DNA of 53,405 nt from Paraburkholderia sp. UYCP14C (GTDB lineage Bacteria; Pseudomonadota; Gammaproteobacteria; Burkholderiales; Burkholderiaceae): NCBI RefSeq assembly GCF_004197395.1, contig NZ_SELS01000056.1, positions 1 to 53,405 on the forward strand, in the 5' to 3' direction. This document shows positions 42,181-50,755 of this stretch, in pieces (within the stretch, counting starts at the first letter, position 1; every line of letters begins with the position of its first letter). The notes under the pieces were generated by a model, which saw nothing but the letters and a program-made list of their open reading frames with translations, had not been told where the DNA came from and made no database searches. Made by a program: the position numbers and the translations under genes.

Positions 42181-45100
42181 ATGGACATCGAGAAATGGCT
42201 GCGGAGCCTCGGGCTCGAACAATACGCCCACGCGTTCGCGGCCAACGACATCGACATGTCGCTGTTGGGGCAATTGACCGACGTCGACCTGAAAGAGCTG
42301 GGCGTACAGTCGCTCGGCCACCGTAAGCGCATTCTGGCCGCGGCGGCGGGATCGCCAGCGGCAGCGGCCCCGCAACCGCCCCAGACACCCTCGGACAAAG
42401 ACGTGCCCGCCGACGAGCGCAGGCAGGTCACGATTCTGTTCGCCGATCTCTGCGGGTACACGATGCTGTCGCGCTCGCTCGATCCTGAAGACTTGCGCGC
42501 GCTGATCGGCCGCTTCACGGCGCTGGTCGACGGGATCGTGCTCGGCTATGGCGGCACGATCGACAAGCACATCGGCGACGCGGTGATGGCACTGTTCGGC
42601 GCGCCGCGCTCGCACGAGACGGACACGCTGCGCGCCGCCCGCGCCGCGCTCGACATTCACGACGGCCTCGCGCGGCTCGCCGCGCAGACCGGGCGAGCGT
42701 TGCAGGCGCACATTGGGATTGCGAGCGGCGAGGTCATCGCGGGCGCGCTGGGCCGCGCCGATGCACAGGACTACACCGTGCATGGCGATCCGGTCAACCT
42801 GGCCGCCCGGCTCGTGGCGGCCGCGCAAGCGGGCGAAACCTGGATCTCCGACGACGTGGCGCGCACACTCGGCGACGCCGTCGTTTGCGAAGCAATCGGC
42901 GAGCGGCGCTTCAAGGGCATCGACACGCCGGTGAAGGCATGGCGCCTCGTCGCGCCCGGCAGCGAGCCCGTCAGGACGAGCCGCAGCCGCTTCGTCGGAC
43001 GCGAAGCCGAGCTCGAGCAGTTTCACGGCATCCTGCATGCGTGCATCGCAAGGCGCGCGGGGCATGTCGTTCACGTGCGGGGCGAAGCGGGAATCGGCAA
43101 GACGCGCCTCGTCGACGAGATGCGCCGCCGTGCGCAGGCACAGGGCTTCACGCTGCATCGAAGCCTCGTGCTCGATTTCGGCGTCGGCAAGGGCCAGGAT
43201 CCGGTACGAACCATCATTGGAAGCCTGCTGGGTTTGCCGGCCGGTGCATCGGTTGAAGCGCGGCAGGCCGCCGCCGCGCATGCCGCGAACCAGGGGATCG
43301 TCAAGGCCGAGCAGATCGCGTTTCTGCACGACTTCCTCGACCTCCCTCAGCCCGCCGAATGGCAGACCATCTATGAGGCGATGGATCACGGCGCGCGCAA
43401 GCGCGGCAAGCAGGCGCTCGCCGCGAAGTTGACCGAGGACGTTTGCGCCCATGCGGCGACGCTCATCGTCGTCGAAGACGTGCATTGGGCCGACTCCGAA
43501 GCGATCGGCTACCTGTCGGCGTTCGCGTCGGGCATTGCCAACGGCACGGGCCTGCTGGTGACGACTTCGCGCGTGGAAGGCGATCCGATCGATGCAAGCT
43601 GGCGCGCACGTTGCCGCGACACGCCGTTCGCCACGATCGATCTCGGCCCGCTTCGCAAGGAGGAGGCGCTGAGCCTGGCGGGCAATTTCATCGATGCGAC
43701 CCAGCGCGTCGCGCTCGCCTGCATCGAGCGCGCGGGGGGCAACCCGTTGTTTCTCGAACAACTGCTGCGCAATGCAGAAGAAGGCAGTGGCAGCAACGTG
43801 CCCGCATCGATCCGCAGTCTCGTGCTCGCGCGGATGGACCGGCTCGCGCCCCGTGACCGCCTGACATTCCAGGCGGCTGCCGTGATCGGCCAACGTTTCG
43901 ACCTCGCGCTGCTGCGACGACTGGTCGACGATCCCGGCTATGTCTGCGACGGCCTGCTCGTCAACGCGCTCGTGCTGCCCGAAGGCGAGGACTTCCTGTT
44001 CGCCCACGCGCTGATCCAGGAGAGCGCCTACTCGACGTTGCTGCGCGCGCGCCGCCGTGAACTTCATCTGCGCGCGGCTGAATGGTTCGCACAGAGCGAT
44101 GTCACGCTGCACGCCCAGCATCTGGACCGCGCCGAAGCCGAGCACGCGCCGCATGCCTACCTGCGCGCTGCGGTCGCACAGCGTGCCGCCCATCGTTTCG
44201 AAGCGGCGCTGCGGCTCGCCGAGCGCGGCATCGAGATCGCGCGATCGGACGCGGACCGCCATGCATTGAGCTGCTGCAAGGGCGAACTTCAGCGCGACCT
44301 GGGCGACATTGCGGGATCGATCGCCACGTACCGCACCGCGCTCGCCGCCGCCACCGACGATGCCGCCCGTTGCGACTGCCAACTCGGGCTCGCGGAGGGG
44401 CTGCGTGTCAGCGAAGGGCTCGACGAAGCACTCGGCCTGCTGGCCGAAGCGCAAAAGATCGCGGAGCGGGAGGACCGGCTGGCCGAGCTTGCGAGCCTCC
44501 ATTATTTGCGCGGCAACATCCTCTTTCCGCTCGGCAAGATCGACGCCTGCTGCGCCGAACATGAGCGCGGCCTTGCGTACGCGCGGCGTCTCGGCCTGCC
44601 CGAGGCAGAGGCTCGCGCGCTCGGCGGGCTTGCGGATGCGGCGTATGCGCAGGGGCGCATGCGCACCGCGTTCCATCATTTCAGCGGATGCGTGGCGATG
44701 AGCCGGGAACATGGGTTCGGTCGCATCGAGGTGGCCAATCTGTCGATGCAGGGCTTCAGCCGCATCTACCTGAACGACGCGGGTCAAGCGCGCGAGGACG
44801 CAATCGCCGCCGCCCGCGCCGCCGAATTGATCGGGCAGCCTCGCGCGCAATTGCTCGGGCAGACGCTGGGCGTGTTCGCCTGCCAGGAACTGGGCGACGC
44901 GCAGGCGGCCAGCAACCATCTGGTGCAGGAAATGCGGGTGATCCGGCAACTGGGTGCGCGCCGCTTCGAAGCCCAGAACCTGGAGATGCAAGGGCGCGTG
45001 CTGCTGGACAGAGGATGCCGTAGTGAAGCGGTGACGGCGCTGCGCGAATCGCTCGCCATCTCACGCGAGGTGGGGACCCAGTTTTGTGCGCCGAAGACCT

Positions 45101-45474
45101 TGAGCGCACTGAGCCGCGCGGTCGACGACCAGGACGAGCGTACGCGGCTACTGGCCGAAGGCGAGGCGCTGTTGCGCCTCGGCGCGGTTGGCCACAATCA
45201 TCTGTGGTTTTACCGCGACGCCATCGAAGCGATGCTTGGAGCGGGCGATCCTGTTGGCATGCTGCGTTACGTGGACGCGCTCGAAGGCTATACACAGCGC
45301 GAACCGTTGCCGTGGTCCGAGCTTTTCGCGGCGCGTGGCCGTGTGCTGGCGCACGCGCTTCGGACGCCGCTCAACGAAGCCATCCGAGATGAACTCCTGC
45401 GACTGCGAGAGGCGCTGCAGGAGGCCGGTTTTCGCAATTACGTGAGCGCGGTCGAAGCCGCGCTTGCGGCTTGA
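42181..45474 (+). CDS. SAM-domain class III nucleotidyl cyclase fused to AAA ATPase and TPR-like region
   Basis: 1097 residues. Order: SAM domain (1-60; WLRSLGLEQYAHAFAAND); class III cyclase catalytic domain (about 78-258) with metal Asp in FADLCG (D89) and IGDAVMALFG (D133), Lys in DKHIGD, and the transition-state pair Asn/Arg in VNLAAR; then an ATPase of the AAA-16/guanylate-cyclase-associated type with Walker A GEAGIGKT (301-308) and Walker B LIVVEDVHWAD. The C-terminal half is all-helical TPR-like repeats. The intact active-site residues predict adenylate cyclase activity. It is divergent from the cNMP-domain transporter, with 147 bases between the starts. Confidence 0.88.
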   Translation: MDIEKWLRSLGLEQYAHAFAANDIDMSLLGQLTDVDLKELGVQSLGHRKRILAAAAGSPAAAAPQPPQTPSDKDVPADERRQVTILFADLCGYTMLSRSLDPEDLRALIGRFTALVDGIVLGYGGTIDKHIGDAVMALFGAPRSHETDTLRAARAALDIHDGLARLAAQTGRALQAHIGIASGEVIAGALGRADAQDYTVHGDPVNLAARLVAAAQAGETWISDDVARTLGDAVVCEAIGERRFKGIDTPVKAWRLVAPGSEPVRTSRSRFVGREAELEQFHGILHACIARRAGHVVHVRGEAGIGKTRLVDEMRRRAQAQGFTLHRSLVLDFGVGKGQDPVRTIIGSLLGLPAGASVEARQAAAAHAANQGIVKAEQIAFLHDFLDLPQPAEWQTIYEAMDHGARKRGKQALAAKLTEDVCAHAATLIVVEDVHWADSEAIGYLSAFASGIANGTGLLVTTSRVEGDPIDASWRARCRDTPFATIDLGPLRKEEALSLAGNFIDATQRVALACIERAGGNPLFLEQLLRNAEEGSGSNVPASIRSLVLARMDRLAPRDRLTFQAAAVIGQRFDLALLRRLVDDPGYVCDGLLVNALVLPEGEDFLFAHALIQESAYSTLLRARRRELHLRAAEWFAQSDVTLHAQHLDRAEAEHAPHAYLRAAVAQRAAHRFEAALRLAERGIEIARSDADRHALSCCKGELQRDLGDIAGSIATYRTALAAATDDAARCDCQLGLAEGLRVSEGLDEALGLLAEAQKIAEREDRLAELASLHYLRGNILFPLGKIDACCAEHERGLAYARRLGLPEAEARALGGLADAAYAQGRMRTAFHHFSGCVAMSREHGFGRIEVANLSMQGFSRIYLNDAGQAREDAIAAARAAELIGQPRAQLLGQTLGVFACQELGDAQAASNHLVQEMRVIRQLGARRFEAQNLEMQGRVLLDRGCRSEAVTALRESLAISREVGTQFCAPKTLSALSRAVDDQDERTRLLAEGEALLRLGAVGHNHLWFYRDAIEAMLGAGDPVGMLRYVDALEGYTQREPLPWSELFAARGRVLAHALRTPLNEAIRDELLRLREALQEAGFRNYVSAVEAALAA

Positions 45475-45476
45475 TG

Positions 45477-46079
45477 CTAAGGCGCGAGCCAGCCACGCCG
45501 GATCGGCCACGACAACATCTTTCGATACAGCGAGATAAGCAAGCGCATGAACGCATCGCCCGCACGCGCCCAGAGTGGTGCAAGGAGGGCGTACGTCAGG
45601 CACGAGACGATCACGGCGCCCACCATATCGAGCGGAAAATGCACGCCGATGCGCACGCGTGCCAATGCGACCGCCGCACCTGCGAGCGTGATGAGCAGTC
45701 CGGCGCGGACGAACCCCGCGAGAAGCAATGTGAGTGCGATGCTCGCGAACACCGTGACGTGATCGCTGGGAAACGAGGAATCCGGCACATGTTCGACGAA
45801 TGTATGGCCGAGGCCGATCATGAACGGCCGTGGATGCACCCAGATCAGACCGATCAGCCGATTGAAGCCGAGCGCAAGAAAGCTGACGCAACAACCGCGC
45901 ACGGCTGCCTCGCGCTGACGGCGATCGCCGAACAGCCACATGACGGCGAGCACGGCGGGAATCAGATAGATCAGGTCATTCGCGATGGCGAGTGTGATGT
46001 CGATCTGCCATTGCGGTGAATCGGGTTGTGCGTTGATCAGAAGGAACAATGCGCGGTTCAGCGCTTCGAGCTTATTCAT
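45477..46079 (-). CDS. PAP2-family membrane phosphatase (BcrC-like)
   Basis: 200 residues from MNKLEALN, where similarity to BcrC-type undecaprenyl pyrophosphatases begins; an upstream ATG at 46112 would add 11 Arg/Ser-rich residues. About five transmembrane helices. The phosphatase motifs are visible: IGLIWVHPRPF, SSFPSDH and ARVRIGVHFPLD with the catalytic histidine. It would dephosphorylate a lipid pyrophosphate at the outer face of the inner membrane. It converges on the cyclase gene, with only two bases between the stops. Confidence 0.85.
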   Translation of the reverse strand: MNKLEALNRALFLLINAQPDSPQWQIDITLAIANDLIYLIPAVLAVMWLFGDRRQREAAVRGCCVSFLALGFNRLIGLIWVHPRPFMIGLGHTFVEHVPDSSFPSDHVTVFASIALTLLLAGFVRAGLLITLAGAAVALARVRIGVHFPLDMVGAVIVSCLTYALLAPLWARAGDAFMRLLISLYRKMLSWPIRRGWLAP

Positions 46080-46179
46080 GCGGGGGGTTCTGGAGCGGGA
46101 GTAACGCGCCATGCTAGCCCGCCAACCTTATGAAAGCCTTAGCGTGCCTACACCGCAGTAGCTTATCGAACGGCGCCGA

Positions 46180-46869
46180 CTATGCGGATTGCTCGCCCAG
46201 AACGATCTTATGGATATTCCCCGCGTACACCCATTCGCGGCCCTGATGCTCGATGAAGTCCATGAAAGCAAGCGGACCACTGCAGTAAATCTGTGTAGTG
46301 GGATGAGTTGGACTCATCGCGTGAGCACTTTTCTCCACGACGAGATCATCGGGCAGGCCGAAGTAGCGATAGACCTTGCCGTGACTTCGAATCGCGTCGA
46401 ATTCTTCTCGATGCACCGCCTGGTCAGCGGATCGGGCGAAGTGGTGCACCTCGAACTTTTGTCCCGCGGAGGCGAGCCGCTTTGCGATTCCCGCGATCGA
46501 TGCGGCGCCTATCCCGGCTGCGTAAAGAATGGATTGCACACGATCATCAAGAACGGTCGGAGGGCTGATCGGCATGCCGACGAATGCTTCATCTCCTTCC
46601 TGCATCGGAAACCCGGCGGGCGGGCTATCTGCTTTTCTATCGTCTCTTTGTCTTGCGCCTACTACGTAGGTGTTCGACAGGGACGAATCATGGAGCAATG
46701 GATAAATTCTTCCGTGGTTGCCTGCATGATTCCGACAAAGCGCGATGGACGCGCCATCGGCAAACGGCGGAAGCACCGATCCGGATGTTGTTCGAAGCTC
46801 GATGGCATGGTACCCCTCGGCAATTTGCCAGCTCCGGCCCACGATGACGGGAATCAGGTTATCGCGCAT
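46180..46869 (-). CDS. Reductase of the phthalate dioxygenase/vanillate demethylase type, lacking the ferredoxin domain
   Basis: 229 residues with a strong ribosome-binding site (AGGAGAAGAC). It has the flavin-binding barrel (GRIYPLLHDSS, the RxYxL-type segment) and an NAD-binding domain (ILYAAGIGAASIAGIAKRLASAG, VHHFARS, IYCSGPLAFMDFI). Family members of about 315 residues continue with a plant-type 2Fe-2S domain; here the frame ends exactly where that domain should begin and no CxxxxCxxC pattern follows. It may be a natural short form or a truncated relic. No oxygenase gene is adjacent. GC content is lower than in the neighbours. Confidence 0.72.
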   Translation of the reverse strand: MRDNLIPVIVGRSWQIAEGYHAIELRTTSGSVLPPFADGASIALCRNHAGNHGRIYPLLHDSSLSNTYVVGARQRDDRKADSPPAGFPMQEGDEAFVGMPISPPTVLDDRVQSILYAAGIGAASIAGIAKRLASAGQKFEVHHFARSADQAVHREEFDAIRSHGKVYRYFGLPDDLVVEKSAHAMSPTHPTTQIYCSGPLAFMDFIEHQGREWVYAGNIHKIVLGEQSA

Positions 46870-46985
46870 GTCTTCTCCTGTAGGTCCTGTCTTCGAGGGT
46901 AGGGCGGACTGGAGTCACCAGCAAGACGTTGCGGTCGAATGTCAGTCATATGGCTCGGGCAATGTAGCGACCGAGTAAAACGGGC

Positions 46986-47618
46986 TCACTCGAATACGAT
47001 ACGCGGGAAGTAAAGCGAAACGACCCAGTTAGGCTGGTCGACGATCTCGTCGATGTGCAAGTCGGCACAAACACTACAGAGCAGGTAAGCATCGATTGCG
47101 CTGAGGTGGTGTTGTTTCATCAGCAGATCGATCATCCCGGAAACTGCGGCCCGAGCGCCTTCCATCAGATCCGGACCGATGCCCGTGGTGACCTCATAGC
47201 CGCTTGCGTCCAGGTGACGGCTGACGGGGCCCGGCGTGGTAAAGCGGGGAAACGGGAGGGTTCGCCCCTTTGATCAACTCGAACTTTGCCGCCAGAGACA
47301 CTGGACTTTCGATTGCCGTGCCGCACACCTTGCCGTCCCCCTGCGCGGCATCGATAACAGTGTCACCTTGACGGCGTCGCCCGGCTCCGCGCCGTCGATA
47401 TACACCGGGCCGACAACCGGGTTCACCCTTGTAAAGTCCAGCCGTGGAATGTCGGCGACGCTCGAGTTCGCGGTAAGTTGTCCGCCGGAGGCATCCAACG
47501 GAAAGAACTCGACGGTTTCGTGCGGCGCGACGCTCAGCACTGGACTTAGCGAGTTGTCCCAGCCGAAATGGTTCTGATGCTCATGGATCGTGTGGCGGGT
47601 GCATGGCTTTTCGTTCAT
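46986..47618 (-). pseudogene. Acetamidase/formamidase pseudogene (internal deletion plus frameshift)
   Basis: Starting at 47618, the reading MNEKPCTRHTIHEHQNHFGWDN...VYIDGAEPGDAVKVTLL is the N-terminus of an FmdA/AmdA-type amidase. Near 47350 the frame changes and the sequence jumps to DAAQGDGKVCGTAIESP, which belongs much later in the family, so roughly 130 codons are missing. A second frame change near 47245 leads into RFTTPGPVSRHLDASGYEVTTGIG, continuing to LYFPRIVFE and a stop at 46986. Three readable segments in family order but different frames show a decayed gene, not three genes. It once hydrolysed formamide or acetamide. Confidence 0.8.
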
Positions 47619-48095
47619 TGCTCGCTCCCCTGGGATGCCCGCTGCAAAGCGTTCTATGCCATCACGAACACCGATTCAATCTGTTCGTTCGCCCACGTTC
47701 CGGCCGGCGAGGCAGCAATATTCGTTCCATCAGGATTCATGTCCGAATCCTGTGCCAGCCAACGGTCGCGGGGCTTACGCAAAGTCCGTGCCGCGTCGCG
47801 CGTGCGTCGCCGCCGGGGCGATACGCGTCACAAATGACCTATCCGGTGGAATAACGGCGCGCCTTGAGCGTTTGTAGATCAGGCGTCGCGTGCAAGACCG
47901 CGAAGCCGTGGAACCGCGAAACGGCATTGGCGGCCGCGCACAGCGGTTGCGTGCCGGTTTTGCAGAAGGTTTGTCTGTCCTTTTCGTCAACGTTCACCGG
48001 CGTCGCGGCACTTGCCGCCAGCAATCCGCGACTCGCCGGCTCAACGCGTGGCCGCGCGACAAGTCAGTCGCGTTGGCCGTGCAGGAGAGTTCTAC
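47619..48095. other. Interval without a recognisable gene
   Basis: Short overlapping frames exist on both strands, but none has a family pattern, a good ribosome-binding site or consistent codon use. It may hold further debris of the decayed amidase region. The promoter of the small lipoprotein at 48096 should lie at its right end. Confidence 0.4.
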
Positions 48096-48239
48096 ATGAA
48101 AGTATCAAGACTACTATCGGCCGTATGCGTGATCATCGCGCTCGGCGTCGCATCGTTGACGTTGGGCGGGTGCCAGTCCATGGGTGACACAAGTTCGTCG
48201 GGCAGCAGCGGCATGAGCAGTGGCGGCGGCGGCTATTGA
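48096..48239 (+). CDS. Tiny lipoprotein with Ser/Gly-rich tail
   Basis: 47 residues: a basic start (MKVSR), a hydrophobic helix (LLSAVCVIIALGVASLTL) and a lipobox LGGC followed by QSMGDTSSSGSS and a Gly-rich end. GCAGGAGAG precedes the ATG. The mature lipopeptide is only about 22 residues, all small and polar. The lipobox and signal sequence are convincing; no function is known. Confidence 0.7.
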   Translation: MKVSRLLSAVCVIIALGVASLTLGGCQSMGDTSSSGSSGMSSGGGGY

Positions 48240-48789
48240 TGCGCGCACGCGCGACCGTCAGCGCCGGGTGAATTCGCAGCGGAACTCCTATCGCGGCTCC
48301 CGCAGCCGCCGCGCTATACGTGTGCGCTGACGTGTGACTCGGTCCGGGCGAACCATCTGGTTCGGGATCCGGCCGAGCGGGCGCTCGCGGGCCGACATTT
48401 TGTTCCGGGAGGAATCTGGCTCTCGGGCCGCTTCTCGAACAGAGCAGCCCGCTGAATGACCATCCAGGCACAAGGGCGGACCACCGCAGGTGGCCCGCAG
48501 TACACGTTCACCCGCCTCGCCGGAAAGCTGCCGTTGCAGACTCCAACGTCAGCTGTGTGAAACGTCCACAGAACTGGTACGCTCGGCCAGGAGTTCCGCT
48601 CGCTCTGTTTTAGCTATGAGATGCGCAGGCGCCCTTTCTGACGACGGCGCTTGGCGGAGGCTGCGCGTCACGATTGAGATCGTCGCAAAGCCGGCCGATC
48701 GGCGCAGGGTCGGGTGGAATCTACGCGAAATTCTTTTCCACCGACGCGCCCTCGCACTGATCACGGGTGCCGGCCAACTACAACGAACC
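48240..48789. other. Interval containing a dispersed repeat, no gene seen
   Basis: The segment between the tiny lipoprotein and RarD contains repeat copy A (48491-48586). A frame continuing upstream of RarD runs through the last 300 bases but reads as Arg-rich non-protein, so it was not used. Confidence 0.5.
48491..48586. repeat. Dispersed hairpin repeat, copy A
   Basis: It resembles 52446-52541 over about 95 bases. The shared core GGAAAGCTGCCGTTG and CAACGTCAGCT forms a hairpin at 48526-48554 (11-bp arms with one mismatch). Both copies lie in gene-free DNA, as expected for a REP-like or small non-autonomous element. Confidence 0.65.
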
Positions 48790-49683
48790 ATGAATCCCGG
48801 CATCGTCTACGCCTTTTCCGCCTTCGTCATCTGGGGGCTCTTTCCCGTCTACTTCAAGACGCTCCACCAGATTCCCGCGCTCGAGATGCTCGCCCACCGC
48901 ATGGCGTGGTCGCTCGTGTTCATCCTCGCTGTGCTCGTCGTGCGCCACCACTGGGCGTGGCTACGGCCCGCGCTGAGCGACAGGCGCCTGATTGGACGCT
49001 TCGGCGCGAGTGCCGTGCTGCTCTCCGCCAACTGGGGCATCTACATCTGGGCCGTGAACGCGGGCCATATCGTCGAGGCGAGCCTCGGCTATTTCATCAA
49101 TCCGCTGATCAACGTGTTGTTCGGCTTCCTCTTCCTGCATGAGCGGATGCGCGCGCTGCAATGGTGCGCGGTGGCGCTTGCGGCGCTTGGCGTGGCCTGG
49201 CTCACCTGGCAAAACGGCGCGCCGCCGTGGATCAGCCTCGCGCTCGCGCTGACGTTCGGGGGCTATGGTCTATTGCGCAAGACTGCAAAGCTTGGTGCGC
49301 TCGAAGGCCTGGCACTCGAAACGGTGCTGCTCTTTCCCGTGGCGATCGTCTATCTGATGATGATCGGCCTGGCCGGCGCAAGCCATTTCACGCATGCGTC
49401 GCTCGGGCTGCAACTGCTGTTGGCCGCCGCCGGACCTATCACTGCCGTGCCGCTGCTGCTCTTCGCGGCGGCGGCGCGACGCATCCCGCTGTCGATGCTC
49501 GGCCTGATCCAGTACGTGACACCCACGCTTCAGCTCCTCACTGGCGTGCTGATTTACGGCGAGCCGTTCGGGTCCGTGCGCGCGATCGGCTACGGCGCAA
49601 TCTGGGCAGCACTCGCGCTCTACTCGTTCGAAGGGCTGCGTGGCACGCTGGCCGCTGCACGGCAGGCGCGCAGGGCAGCTTGA
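48790..49683 (+). CDS. rarD: RarD-type EamA-family transporter
   Basis: 297 residues, the normal RarD length, with about ten transmembrane helices. It begins MNPGIVYAFSAFVIWGLFPVYFKTL and shows EMLAHRMAWSL, LLSANWGIYIWAVNAGHIVEASLGYFINPLINVLFG and IPLSMLGLIQYVTPTLQLL, the signature segments of RarD. The physiological substrate of RarD proteins is not firmly known; the chloramphenicol label is historical. It is a single gene with a weak ribosome-binding site. Confidence 0.9.
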   Translation: MNPGIVYAFSAFVIWGLFPVYFKTLHQIPALEMLAHRMAWSLVFILAVLVVRHHWAWLRPALSDRRLIGRFGASAVLLSANWGIYIWAVNAGHIVEASLGYFINPLINVLFGFLFLHERMRALQWCAVALAALGVAWLTWQNGAPPWISLALALTFGGYGLLRKTAKLGALEGLALETVLLFPVAIVYLMMIGLAGASHFTHASLGLQLLLAAAGPITAVPLLLFAAAARRIPLSMLGLIQYVTPTLQLLTGVLIYGEPFGSVRAIGYGAIWAALALYSFEGLRGTLAAARQARRAA

Positions 49684-49825
49684 CGAGCTTGAAGGGTGGA
49701 GCGCCGCCACCGGGGGCTTGTATGAAGCGCTCTTGACGGCGAGGGCGGCGCGCTTGAATAAACGAGCATCGGGAACAGGCGCTCTTGCGAGGGGCGGCCC
49801 GTGGCCTGACGCTTCGCTTGCGCGG

Positions 49826-50564
49826 CTACTGGGACGGAGGCATTCGTGAAATGGCGGTGCACTCCCGTTGAGGCGCAGGGCGAGGAACCTGGCCGATCCG
49901 GTCGGGGCGCCGACCTTGACCGTCGATCCCGTCCTGGTGTTGGCGACCTGGCTCTTGCAGAAGCGGAAGTAGGAATTGTCGCAAGGATAGGGGCCGGCGA
50001 TCTGGAAGCCGACCGGAGAGCCCGGGGTCACGCTTATCGGGCACGCGCAGATGATCTCCGCGCGGTCGAGCGGCTCGTCGAACCCGGGGAACGAACTGCC
50101 CTTGCTGCTGGTGAAACATATGCCGCCGTCGCATTGCGCGTAGCCGCCGTCGGACCCCGCTGGACAGGTATAGAGCGCCTGATCGCCATGCGGCGCGACG
50201 ACGGACTCCGGCACGCTGAACGTACTCACCATGTACCCATTGTCGATGCCGTTGGCGTTGATCGAGCAGACGTCCTCGCCGTCGACCCGAAGTGGCAAGC
50301 TGATGCTATCGCCCTTTTTGACGTCGCATTGGCAGTAGGCCACCTGGTTGAGCACCGTGCAGCTTGCGGTTGCGCACAGTGCGTACGTCTGCCCCTTGCA
50401 GATCTTGAAGAATCCGGAGGCAGTCGCGCCCTCAGACATCCCGGGTGGAGGGATGCTCGCGGAAGGGGGGGCGCGACCGCCTTCCCTCCGTAGCCGGTCA
50501 GTGCGTCGAGCGCCCCGCCCAACACTATCGCCACGACGAGAAAGTTCACGAGCCTGGGTGCCAT
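49826..50564 (-). pseudogene. Frameshifted Cys-rich secreted protein
   Basis: The start at 50564 has an excellent GGAGGGAGTC site and encodes a signal-like helix (MAPRLVNFLVVAIVLGGALDAL). At a run of seven C (50465-50471) the frame breaks; one extra C would join it to a long Cys-rich domain (FKICKGQTYALCATASCTVLNQVAYCQCD ... PYPCDNSYFRFCKSQ) with about 13 cysteines, ending around LNGSAPPF. That second frame then runs on without a stop into the antisense of rarD, so the natural end is probably lost as well; a stop in another frame lies at 49826. It is either an inactivated gene, a phase-variable one, or a sequence error. Confidence 0.65.
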
Positions 50565-50755
50565 GACTCCCTCCTGCCATCTGACGCGATGGTATGGAGA
50601 AGTATGGCCAGATGTCCGTATCGCGTCGGACATTGTGTCTGCGCCGTGTACGCCACTTCCGAGGCCTGGATCGCAGTGGGAGCGCTTACGTCATCTTCAT
50701 TTGAAAGCGCGGCAGAGTTTTTCGGACGAGGTGGGCGCTCGTCGCTCCGTTTCAG

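Noticed and set aside
42043-44991. 982-codon open frame on the minus strand opposite the cyclase
   Set aside because: Arg/Gln/Ala-rich, no domains, and the plus strand carries clear catalytic motifs across the same bases.
49270-49825. Continuation of the Cys-rich frame into the antisense of rarD
   Set aside because: After LNGSAPPF the reading becomes Arg/Gln-rich and follows the shadow of rarD; most likely the native stop was lost.
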